DNA of 64,000 bases, from contig OZ024929.1 of assembly GCA_964017235.1 (NCBI GenBank), positions 110,345,793 through 110,409,792 on the forward strand. Reading direction: 5' to 3'. Below the pieces are notes generated by a model, which did not search any database, had not been told where the DNA came from, and worked only from the letters and a program-made list of their open reading frames with translations. Origin of the DNA: Sabellastarte sp. h YS-2021 (Eukaryota; Annelida; Polychaeta; Sabellida; Sabellidae). Every line of letters begins with the position of its first letter. The first letter of the stretch is position 1. This document shows, one piece after another, positions 1-12,100 of the stretch. The translations under genes were made by a program, and so were the position numbers.

Positions 1-84
1 ATAATCCAAGTTTAATCAACAACCAAACAATATGTCACTTGTAAAATAATAAAAAGTTTCTCTTATAACTTTCACGATTTCAAA

Positions 85-270
85 CACAATGGCGCCAAAC
101 AAAAAGAGGAAGTGCGCATGCGCGCACACGCGCAGTAGGGGAGCTGGGTGTCCGGTGACACCTGGCGAGTGAATACTACACTACCGATCCAGGCCAGAGC
201 CCAGCTCAGGACATTTTTTTCTAATGTTTGGCGGGACCGGCTAGGCGCCGGACTATTGCACCGGTCCACT
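85..270. promoter_or_regulatory. CpG-rich candidate promoter with NRF1 motif
   Basis: The stretch is GC-rich against AT-rich flanks. It holds a near-perfect palindromic NRF1 site (TGCGCATGCGCGCA at 113-126), an adjacent AGGAAGTG ETS-like site and an E2F-like GGCGCCAAA. This combination is common in housekeeping promoters. No exon was recognised next to it, so the role is inference. Confidence 0.35.
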
Positions 271-359
271 AGGTAAGATATATTAACGCAATAAAAATAA
301 GTTCTTAAAAGACTAAGAGAGCCATAACATTATTAATATTCAAAATTTAAATAGACAGG

Positions 360-2063
360 CATTTCCTTTTAAAAATTCAAAGATTTCAGCTCTATAACCC
401 ACATAGTTTGACAGTTACTGGGTTTTAAAGTGGCATAATGTCCATAAATTGGGTTTCTGTGGGCATTTTACAATTGTTAAAGAGACCTTAGCAATTAAAC
501 TACAGATCTGAAACTTTTTGGGGACATACATAACAAACAAATTTATATATAATACAGTTTAAGACTTGTCACACTAAGCATTTCCAAATAACAGGGCAAA
601 ATACGGAAAAAATGTCCAAAAAGGCACTTGGGCGAGTGTCTATGGCCCTCATACACAGGTTAAATGTCTACTAAAAACCTTGATTTTCGTCATATGTAAA
701 AAGGACATAATAATGCATTCCCAGATGGGATTTCAGCTCTATCAGTCACATAGTTTAACAGTCACAGGCCTTAAAATTGGCAAAAAGTCCAAATACTGGG
801 TCTTTATGGGGCCTTCTAGAGACCTAAATGTGGCCTTCAAATTAAAGCTTCAGACTTAAAATTTGTCACATACTAAGATTACACATAGAATATGCATCTA
901 ATACAGTTTGAAACTTCTTAGACTTACCATTTCCAAGTTACAGGGCAAAATATGTGAAAAATGTCTAAAAATGGTCACTCGGGTGGGTGTTTAAGGTCCT
1001 CATACACAGGTTAAATGTCTTCTTGAAGCCTTGATTTTTGGCACATGTAAAAAGAACATAATAATGTATTCCCAGATGAGATTTCAGCTCTATCAGTCAC
1101 ATAGTTTAACAGTCACAGGCCTTAAAATTGGCAAAAAGTCCAAATATTGGGTCTTTGGGAGCCTTTTAGAGACCTCAATTTGACCTTCAAAATTAAAACT
1201 TCAGACTTAAAATCTGTTACATACTAAGATTACACACAGAATATATATCTAATACAGTTTGAAACTTCTCAGACTTACCATTTCCAAGTTACAGGGAAAA
1301 AGATGTGAAAAATGTCTTATAAGGGTCACTCGGGTGGGTGTTTATGGTCCTGATACACAGGTTAACTGTCTATTAAAGGCCTAAATGTTGGGGCACATAT
1401 AAGAAAACACATAGATATATTCCCAGATGATATTTAACTTAGATGAGAGACATAGTTTGAAAGCTACAGTGCTTGAAAGTGGCAAAAAGTGCATAAATTG
1501 GGTCTCTGTGGGCACTTTTGAGACCTTAAGTCGACCCCTTTGGGTAAACCTACAGCCCTAAAATTTTCTACAGACAAGGATTACATATCAAAGTTATACC
1601 TAGCGCAATTTGAGACTCATCAGAATTACCACTTCCAAAGTATAGGGCAAAATATGTGAAAAATATAGCAAAAAATCCCTAAGTGGGGGTATTTATGGGC
1701 CTCAAACACAATTTTCTCCTCAACTTAAAGTCGTGATTTTCGGCACATGTACTAAGAACGTATTAATGTGTTGTCAGGTAAAATTTCAGCCAGCTGAGCA
1801 TCATAGTTTGTGACCTACAGGGCTCTAAGTGGCCAAAAGTCCAATTTCTGACCTTAAGGTGGCCATAAGTTCTTTTTTATTGGGAGTTTAAGGTCACCTT
1901 AAAATAGGGATCTTCCTTTGGGCACCCTTAACATGTGTACCAAGTTTGAAAAAAAAATATTAATTTGTTTTTGAGTTATCGCGTCCACAAGGAAATTTCT
2001 ACGGCGGCGGCGCGACGGACCTGAATCCAATATATCCCCGACTTTCGTCTGGGGATATAAATA
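360..2063 (+). mobile_element. Helitron-like element family A with about 350-bp tandem repeats
   Basis: Four to five diverged units of about 350 bp recur. The anchor 'acagggcaaaat.tg.gaaaaatgtc' falls near 591, 942, 1301 and 1642. The array runs into a GC-rich run (ggcggcggcgcgacgg) and a terminal hairpin (tatccccgac-tttc-gtctggggata) at about 2031-2057, followed by TAAA. That order matches the other families in the window. The 5' end was not identified. Confidence 0.55.
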
Positions 2064-3073
2064 TCATAAACTTACAGCTTATAAGTGGTTATTACATAAA
2101 AAACTAGATTTATAACTATAGTTGGTATGAATAACAAATTGACAAAAAAAATTAGATAGTTTCAGAAAAACTTCCATAAATTATTTTTTGTATTCATTCT
2201 CAAATGAAACAAAATAAATAAAATTGCTACATAATAATGTTCAATGTAGTTTAAATTTTCTATATATATATCAACCTATGTAACCGCAAACTGAGGATGG
2301 ATTTGTTGTTTGGAGAATAGGCCAGCAACTAAAATGGAAAATTACTTGCATGACCCAACACTAGGTTGATGCCATATATTGGGTGGAGGAGTATTTTGGA
2401 TGCCTTGTTTGTTGGTAAGCACCAAGATAATTTGGTAAAAAATTCAAGTATTTAGCAAGATTATGAATAAAACTACTCCACCAATTACATCAAATTTCAC
2501 TCATAAGCAATAGTGGAGATGTTGGGTGAAGGTATGTGCTCTACAATTGCTTTTGTTGAGAAGTGCAGCTTTGGAGAGAAGAAAGGAGTTAAACAGAAAA
2601 TTAGTGGTCGAACTGGTTCTGAAAACATAAACCGGTTTCCGGGGCTTTGAAACCAAACAAAATTCAAGATTTGGAAAGTATGCATTGATATCGTAAAAAA
2701 TTCTATGCGAGCGTACATGAGCTTTATTCTCAAGAAGAAATATGTATTCACGAGATATTTTGAAATTTGTAAACTTCATTTACTATGAATATAAAGTAAA
2801 AATGTAAGACGTTTCCTTGAATGTATATGTTCTTTATTGTTTTGATGAAGTATTAACCAGTAGAAAGCCTAATAAAATGATGTTTTCAATAACTGGTACT
2901 TAAATATTTCATGATTTCTACCTAAACGAAACGAAATGTGGTATGCTGGTTTACTGTTCACACCACTACTGAAATAGACAACAGAACTTCAGATCATCAA
3001 GGTTCTACTGTACACCATGCCATGTTTGTTCTATTTACAAACATATCATTTATATTTGCAGAAATGTACCCAC
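2064..3073. other. Region without recognised gene
   Basis: AT-rich sequence downstream of the last visible pum3 exon, presumably intronic. It holds a diverged dispersed repeat (2560-2760) whose inverted relative is at 24240-24450. Open frames on the minus strand at 2497-2779 are probably incidental. Confidence 0.5.
2560..2760 (+). repeat. Diverged dispersed repeat, copy 1
   Basis: The core 'ccggggctttgaaac' and several flanking blocks (AACAAAAT, GCGTACATGA, GAGATA) recur in inverted orientation at about 24240-24450, in the same order and with similar spacing. The source element is unknown. Confidence 0.4.
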
Positions 3074-3178
3074 CTTACATAGTGCAAAACTTGGGCCATA
3101 AAAGTCTTCAACTAAGCCAGCTCTTTCTTGTGCATTTGCATAATCATTATATGCACACTCTATTATCTCTGCAGCCTC
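3074..3178 (-). CDS. pum3: pum3 exon 10, last exon visible
   Basis: A 35-codon exon with an AATCAACAG acceptor and a GTGGGT donor. It encodes EAAEIIECAYNDYANAQERA and then GLVEDFYGPSFALCK, matching the EASAIVEYAYNDKA...LTEELYG segment of PUM3. No later exon was recognised between here and position 1. Confidence 0.9.
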
Positions 3179-6100
3179 CTGTTGATTATAAATACATATG
3201 TTCAAATCAATGTCTCCCCAAAATAACAAATACTAATAGTTTCCACGGATGCCCGTACCCCACAGGGGAAACAGCATTGGACCACTGTTCGTAACAGCCG
3301 CTGGCCTGAGGCTACCAAGTATTGCGGTGGGACTACATCTTTGAGGATTTCTTGGTCCAGTTGAGCAGTAAAATAAACAATTTACAACAAGGAGAATGCT
3401 TTAATTTTAAAGAAAATTACCAAAAATAGCATCACAGATGCCCGTACCCCACAGCCTAGGGAAATATTTTTAACACCATGAGATATAGAAGTACTGTATC
3501 AGTACAAACTTCAGGATACTTTCAGAGCACTGTCAGTTATATAAAGGTCCAAACAATGTTTAAATAGAGAAAATACTGTCTAAGAGAAAGATAATGTATG
3601 TACTTTATCTACATCTGGCATGGGTGAATTATGGTTTAGATGTTTTGAATATTACCATGCATACAGAAGTGGTAATACATTCAATTAATGCTTATGTGTG
3701 GTGTTGGAGCAAAATTTGTGGCTCACTTTATGAAATACCATCTGTTACAATGGGAAGTTGTAAAAGTAAAATTCTTAATGAATTCTAATATGATTTTAAC
3801 AGTGTTTAATTTTCTTCAAAAGACAGACCCAAAGGTGTAACAATATTTTAAAGGTCAAGGTCACTACGACAAGGTCAAAGATCAAATCAAGGTCACATGA
3901 CGCTGCACACCTACACGCCCTAACCAATGTCCCTAGTAAGTATCAACTTCCTACACCTCACGGTTTCCGAGATATAGGCCGGACAAGATTTTATAGGTCA
4001 AGGTCACTACGGAAAGGTCAAATCCTGGTCAGAACATGGCGTTCCACACCTACACCTCCTAACCAATGTCCCTACCAAGTATCAACTTCCAATACCTCAT
4101 GGTTTCCGAGATAAAGCCCGGACAAGATTTTATAGGTCAAGGTCACTACGGCAAGGTCAAAGGTCAAATCAAAGTCACACCATGACGTTGCACACCTACA
4201 CACCCTAACCAATGTCCCTAGTAAGTATCAACTTCCTACACCTCATGGTTTCAGAGATATAGCCCGGACAAGATTTTATAGGTCAAGGTCACTATGGCAA
4301 GGTCAAAGGTCAAATCCTGATCAGACCATGATGCTGCACACCTACACCTCCTAACCAATGCCCCTACCAAGTATCAACTACCTACACCTTACAGTTTCCG
4401 AGATATAGCCCAGACAAGATTTTATAGGTCAAGGTCACTACACCAAGGTCAAAGGTCAAATCAAGGTCAGACCATAACGTTGCACACCTACAACCCCTAA
4501 CCAATGTCCCTACCAAGTATCAACTTCCTACACCTTACGGTTTCCGAGATATAGCCCGGACAAGATTTTCACACTCAAGGTCACTACGGCTAGGTCAAAG
4601 GTCAAATCAAGGTCAGACCATGACGTTGCACACCTACACATCCTAACCAATGTCCCTACCAAGTATCAACTTCCTACACCTCACTGTTTCTGAGATATAG
4701 CCCAGACAAGATTTTCACACTCAAGCAAGGTCAAAGGTCAAATCAAGTCAGACCATGACGTTGCACACCTACACATCCTAACCAATGTCCCTACCAAGTA
4801 TCAATTTCCTACACCTTACGGTTTCTGAGATACAGCCCAGACAAACTTTTTCCCGCCGCTAGTGGTGTCATCACGAGCGGTGATATCGCAGATTCACCGG
4901 TGATGAAAAATGGACGATAATCGAGGATTAATGATCATCCGCGATGTATCTCATAAACATTTTTAACCATTAACTTTAGCTTATTTTCAAGGGGATTTCA
5001 TAAAAATACGGTGAATATTCATCTAATTTCTACTTCTATGCAGTTTTGTTTTGGTTTGTGACGTAACTATGGTGATGACTCTTTCCACTTCTTACAGGAA
5101 GTGAAAAACGTAAGTTTTGTTTACTTTTTATTGCTTCAAATATTCACCATTTTAACAACTGTCAGCACAAATAAAACATAAAATCTATTTTATTTCAGTA
5201 TTTGTTGTCAATGCACATCTATTTAGAAAGCAAATGTAGGTTTAATTTGTGAAACGATGGCACCGCGATATCGCTCACTGTTTTCTTCACGGCATCGAGA
5301 CCTCATATACCCAGACGATAACACCACTAACCGCCGCCCGCCCATCCGGACACCATGGGTGAAAACAATACCCTGACAGCCCTTAAGGGCTGTGGGGTAA
5401 AAGCTTGAGAATTCTGTCCATATTTCATCTCAAGTTGGCAGCTTGTATTATCACTCATCACAACAACCATTCAAAACGTTTCTGTTAATATTTTATCCAT
5501 CCAAATCAAAAGAATATTCTGTGTGGGGTTTTTATTCCCATCTTTTTGATGCGTCGTTTTGATCAATTTTGGTGTGTTTTAGGCTGTTTGACTGCATTTT
5601 CTATGCCATTAGTAAAATTTAACACCGTGTCTGATATGTTTTGATGAAGTTCTTGGGTAAACTATTGGATGAGACAACAGAGAAATTTGGTTGGTTAATG
5701 TATAAAAATAAAGGGAAAATGTGATTGACCAATGGCACAACCACTGATGAAGATTTTTTTCTTGTTCCATTTTTACTTCTTTTTTCTTTCTTCTTTTTTT
5801 CCATTGATGAAGATGTTAAAAATTCGGCAGTAAGCAATGACCCTCGTTGTTCTGATTACGAATCTGGTGATCAGTCTAATTACGACTCTTCTAACTCAGA
5901 GATATACATTGTAGATTTTTCAATGATTTTACACCTCTTTTTTCCAACAAGTAATGGTATATTGTAAGCTGTAAAGCATGTTGAATCAAAAAAATTTGGT
6001 TTTCATATGTAAATTACTTCATTTTTAAATTTTTAAATTTAGCCAGCAACTTTTCAGTTGGGCCATCAACTTTTTCAAATTATTGGCCCTGTTGGCCAGC

Positions 6101-9100
6101 AACAAATTTGTATGAGTCGTGAACACTGCATTGGACACCACAGATATTGCTTGGACAAGAATTTAAAGATCAGGTTCACTATGTCAAGGTGAAAAGTCAA
6201 GGTTACACCATGACACTGCACAGCTACACCCCTAAACTAATGTCCCAGCCAAGTATAAACTTCATAAGCCTTATGGTTTCCAAGATATTGCCCAGACAAC
6301 ATTTTCATACTCAAGGTCACTACGGCAAGGCCAAATCAAGGTCACACGATGAGACTGCACACCTACACCCCCAACCAATGCCCCTACCTAGTATAAACAT
6401 CCTACACCTTATGGTTTCTGAGATATGGCCCAGAAAAGATTTTCAAACTCAAGGTCACTACGCGAAGGTCAAAGGTCAAATCCAGGTTACACCATGATGT
6501 TGCACACCTACACCCTCCAACTAATGCCCCCTACCAAGGATTAATCTTTCTACACTTTAAAGTTTCCATACCTCCCACCTCTGAGGCCGGGGTTCGATCC
6601 CCGTCACGGTCTCAAGTGGGAAAGCTGGTAGTTGCTTGCCGTTCATCGGCAGTTTACAGTACAGAACCCCAACGAACTCTATGTACTGGTTTCCTCTGCC
6701 CTTCGAACTACCCGTCGTGATATGACCTGTACAGTGTTGAAAGCGACGTAAAACCCCAAATAAATAAATAAATAAAGTTTCCATACCTTATGCCTTGGGT
6801 GAAAACAATACCCGCACAGCCTTTGAAGGTTTTGGTGTAACTAAGACTTGGCTATTCTATGAGAGAAGATGCTTGCTTTGCATTTAAATCTTGACATTTC
6901 TTGTGAAATAAGCGATTGTAGTCTGTGACCTTGGAAGGCAGTCTACCATTTTATACAAAAACATAGTACAGAAGTTACTGAGGTTTATTTTTACCATAAA
7001 GATTCTTAAAGTGTTAACTCTTTTCTACGTACTTTACATTTAAGAATTTATTATTACTCACAAATATACATGCTATAGAAAGTTTAACTGTAACTGGACA
7101 TTATTTGTACTAATCAAATTACAAAATGTCACATTACCCTGTGTTTTATGAGCCTCTTCACATTGCCATACAAACATTCAAACACATGTTTTCTCTGTTC
7201 TTTGTTACTGCAACAAGAATGCACTTACAAATATAATCGTGTTAATCACAGAGAGAACAGAAAAAAATTGTAACAGTACAACAGGTATTTCAGGAGTTCT
7301 TTATTGCTTAAAATGTGCTTGACTTGTACTAAGTGATTCATGGGACAAGAAATCCTTTATTATAGGAATAAAAGACATATGGGCTGAGTGCTTTAATACA
7401 GCAGATCGATAGTTTAAAACCATCATAAAGCACGAGAATTTGTCTTTTATTCCTATTCTAAAATGGTTACATTAATATTTTGGTAAAAATAAGCAGTAAA
7501 TCTTACGCAAAAATCAAAACAAATCCAATGCCATGTTGGCTGTTCTATCAGTGAAACATACATAGCGATATCTAGGGTAAAAAAGTAAGTATTTTTGTCA
7601 CTCTATTTTCATAGAATTTGTTATGAAATATTGAGAGATTGTCACTGTAGATGCTTTCAATTTTTTGTAAGCTTTAAAACGATATGCTATTTATTAAAAT
7701 CAAGCAAGAAATAACAATTTTATGAATATTTTAACCACTTATTTTACCGCGAATCGTTTGTTTACATTTGTACGCGAAGGGATGATGTACATAGAATTCA
7801 ACAGCGTTACTTTATTTACCGTTCTATATTCGCGATTTCTGAATTGCGCAAAAGACGTGTCCAAGGTCACTGCGCAGCCTACCATTTTAGAATATTCCTT
7901 CAGAGTTTTAACCTGTTGGTTTATATACTACATGACTAATATTTAGGGATGGGTCGGTAGTTCCAGTATCTCGGTATCGAGAGCATTTTACTGAAATACC
8001 GTAACGAGATTTTAAAACCGCCACTTCGCTTGTCAACATATATAATAGAAGGAAGAGTTAAAATATTAGAAACAAAGCCAAAATCTGAAGAAATTATAAG
8101 CTTTTATCCCCATATTTTCGTCCATTTGCAGACTTTTTTTGACACGTTGAGGAGAACTGCCATGTTTTGGTTACGACACTTTATAACCTAAATCTCGCTT
8201 GACAACTCATAAAATGGAAGGAAAACTTAAAATATTGGGAACAAACAAGAAATCTGAAGAAATTATACAGGTTTCTCACATATTTTGGCCATTTGGGGAC
8301 TTTAATTGCGATGTCGTTAAGAGGAAACGTCCATGTTTGATTGGGGTGTACTAAAACGTGGAGTCCCAGATTCGGTACGGTTTTGCATTGGCGACCTCCC
8401 GATGTACACATTTTTGATACCGACCCATCCCTACTAATATTTTACTTCAAAGATGTACCTCTTGCATAGACATTAACCACTTCATAGGTAAAATAGTTTA
8501 TCTTATGATTTACTTTACCTGGTAGTGCATTTCTTAATATGTAAGTTCACATGGCAATGTAATTAAAGGTCATTTAGTTTAACTGATTATTTTTACTTTT
8601 AAAAACTGGCTCTGAGCTTACCCATACTTCAGAAGCTTTCTCACAAAAAACTTTGCATATTTGGACTTTGCCATAACTACAATTTCCCCTGAAATTGAAC
8701 AAAGGAGTGGATTATAATCTCATCAAACATAAACTCTGCAATTTCTGATTTTAATAATTCAAGTGACAGTTCAACTACAAAACATCAACATTTTTAAGCT
8801 TAACAGGGTTTGTACATTGCTTACTTAGAAACTGCTTTTATAACAAGTTCATTGTCTGTGAGAAAATTCCATATAATTAACATATCAATAATCGAAAAGA
8901 TTTAATTTTTACAGTAGTAAATCCCTGCAAAGCTGTCCTATATAGCTATACATTGTTCATTGGTAATAATGTACCAAGTTGAAGAATATCATTGACTTCG
9001 ATATTTTTCAAAAACAATTGTTAGCGTATAAGCTATACCTTTGAAACCAATTATGAACATAATGAAATAAAATACCTGATATATTATTTTGTAAACAAAC

Positions 9101-12100
9101 TCATAAGCAGAAAACTCATATTCAATTATTACTCTTCAAAAATTTATACTTACCTTTTAGTTCATCAAACAGGGCATTTTTGTGTTCTTGGGCACCATAC
9201 TTCATCAAGCACTGAATTACCCGAGATGTGTCGTGTGCAAAGATCAGCTGTTGTAAATACATATGTATAACTTATCAAAAAGCTTTGAAAATTTAAAACA
9301 ATTTTACTTCTGGAGAAACTGAAAATTTTTTAAAAGAAGTTTTTATGTCTTTTCTGTTTTGAGTTCAATTCTGAGAGAGACATACATACAAGTGTTGAAG
9401 AATTCGGCTTCACTTCTCAGTACAACTCTGTGAGACAAGTTTATTGAATCACCACTCACAATTTGTGTACAATTTCTAGATTATTATCGGAATCTTTGAA
9501 AAAAATAGCAAAAATTAACAAAAAAACATGTACATACATCTTTTGCCTTTCCTTGGATGAGCTTGTGTAAGTCAGCACTTGTTTGGAACCTTTGATCTGC
9601 ACTCAGATTCATCCTGTCAAACAAAGAGAGTGTGAAAGAGATAAAGAATTACGGATACCGGTATTCTAAAAACATTACATTCAAAACAAAGTGAAAAACA
9701 TGGTGCACTCGGAGAGAGCGGAACGATCAACTGGATGTGATTCGACTTGCAAGTGTTATAAAACATTCTCTCCCATCTATTGTCATTTAAATTTACACTG
9801 TGTAGGAAGACAGTGACCAAAATACTTTGGCAAAGAAATAATGAATGAAGTGACGTAATTAGGGCATACTACACATGGCCTACGTCACAACTCACAAGAA
9901 AGTGGACAAAAATTCACGAGGAAGAAATTCTGTCATGATAATGATTTTTTTTACGTATGTGATGAGAAGCAGATTTCACTCTACATACCCAATTGAAAAC
10001 AATAAAATTTCTCTCCTGACTTTAATTTTAAATCCAATTACAACAAATTTTGAGGAATCCATCTGTACCCCATGAATATCTGCCCACCAAATTTGAGCTC
10101 AATTGACGTAACAGTTTTTGAGTTATAAGGACAAAATGGTGCACAGACAGAATGACAGAAAGACAGACAAGACTGTTCACAATAATCCTCTCCTCTCGTC
10201 GAGCGTTAATAACTCCAAAACCACTGCAAAACACACTGACTATAAATTATACCACTACCTTTGTCTATCAAACAAATGCAAGTTTAAATCCTACTTTGAA
10301 TAGCCAGTTTACAGATGTTCAAATCATCACAGTACCACATTTTGGAAGCACATACTTTACTCAGGCAAAATATGGCATTTTCCCAGAAACTCACAATTTC
10401 AAATCTATTGATTACAAAGCATAAAAAAAAGCAATTTATGTCATATCTGGAGAAAATCAGTTTGTGGTATTTTCAAAATCAATATTCCCATATGTTTAGT
10501 GGTTAGAATTTAAAACAAGAGTAGAGTGCCCGTGAACGGGCACTGTGTCAGCTGAGTGAGTGTTTTTGATTTGTGAAGGTGATAATGAGAGGAAAGCATA
10601 ATTATCAGGGAAAGTGCTGTACAGAAGTACAGTAAATGGTAATTGAACAGCATGTTCGAAAGAAATTCCGAAGCTGACAGAAGGACAAATAAGTTGTGCC
10701 CCGCAAATGGGATTATGAAGGAAAGTAACAAGGTAATTGTTTAAGTGTAAAAAGTAGGCTAAAACATATTTAAAGAAATACTGCAAATGCAATATCCTCG
10801 TTTGACCCTGAAGAAGGGGTCCAAGGTCAAATCCAACCTCACAAAAACATTCCCAGCCCATGATTTTCTATATGTTGGTTTACCATCCCAAACCTCTAGG
10901 ACCAATAATAAGCGAGTTATAAGCACTTTTAAGTTTGGCTGTCCTCATTTGACCTTGGAGGAGGGGTCCAAAGGTCAAATCTGACCACACCAAAAGATTC
11001 TCAGCGCATGATTTCCTATAGGATGGTTTACCATCCCAAACCTCTAGGACCAATAATAAGCAAGTTATAAGCACTTTTAAGTTTGGCTATCTTCGTTTGA
11101 CCTTGAAGGCAGGGTCCATGGTCAAATTCGACCACACCAAAAGATTCCCAGCCAATGGTTTTCTATAGGTTGGTTTCCATTCCAAACCTGTAGGACCAAT
11201 AATAAGCGAGTTATAAGCACTTTTAAGTTTGGCTATCCTCATTTGACCTTGAAGGAGGGGTCCAAGGTCAAATCGGACCACATCAACAGATTCCCAGGCC
11301 ATGATTTCCTATATGTCTGTTTACCATTCCAAACCTCTAGGACCAATAATAAGCAAGTTATAAGCACTTTTAAGTTTGGCTATCCTTGTTTGACCTTGAA
11401 GGAGGGGTCAAAGGTCAAATTTGACCACACCAAAAGATTCCCAGCCCATGATTTCCTACAGGTTGGTTTACCATCCCAAACCTCTAGGACCAATAATATG
11501 GGAGATATAAGCACTTTTCATGACTGACAAAGAAACACCTGTGGCGGCCATCTTGTTTTTCAAAAGGAGGCCAAAAATACTCCCAGTCAAGATTTTATAA
11601 TGAGGAACATATCCTGCGAATTTGAGATCTCCATCTATAATACCCTTTGCTCTAGAGGGCCAACAAAAGTCCTGGTTTAAAGTCGAATTAACGTCCCTGG
11701 CAGCTATCTTGTTTTTCAAAATGAGGCCCAAAATATTCCCAGGCAACATTTCATGGTTATTACGGTAATATATCCTGCAAACTTAAGAAGGCTAGCTATA
11801 ATATTTTTTTCGTTAAGAGCGGTAACGGTGAAATCTCTCTACACACTGCGGCTATCCATTGGATACAATGATTTACTCAACAGTGAGACCTGAAAGTAGC
11901 TATTGCTCAGCTATGATATGACATAGAGGTCTGCAATTTCACTATGTTATAGCTGACTAAAAATTATGTGAATAACATATTTAAACGAAATACTCTAAAT
12001 GTAATAGTTTTCAAGTTACAACTGATTTACTCAACAGTGATAACCTCAAAGTAGCTATTACTCAGCTATGCAATGAGCTACATGTCTGAATTTTACTATG

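Larger units (their letters stand above)
3422..5402 (+). mobile_element. Helitron-like element family B, full copy with nested MITE
   Basis: The 5' end (about 3422) reads AAAAATAGCATCACAGATGC then CCGTACCCCACAGCC. The 3' end is the perfect palindrome ACAGCCCTTAAGGGCTGT followed by GGGGTAA at about 5401. TACCCCACAGCC near the 5' end and GGCTGTGGGGTA at the 3' end form subterminal inverted repeats. The middle has about seven units of roughly 140-150 bp rich in GGTCA half-sites. A 470-bp MITE interrupts the CCCGCC-rich segment before the hairpin. It lies in a pum3 intron, antisense to the gene. Confidence 0.75.

Noticed and set aside
2560..2790. Possible THAP-like zinc finger (RFPGL...YFEICKLHL)
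   Set aside because: An in-frame stop follows RFPGL, the leading Cys pair is missing, and the same stop recurs in the inverted copy, so it is treated as a dispersed repeat.
5725..5967. 80-codon plus-strand frame with acidic C-terminus
   Set aside because: The hydrophobic part comes from a T-rich tract; no splice context and no recognised family.
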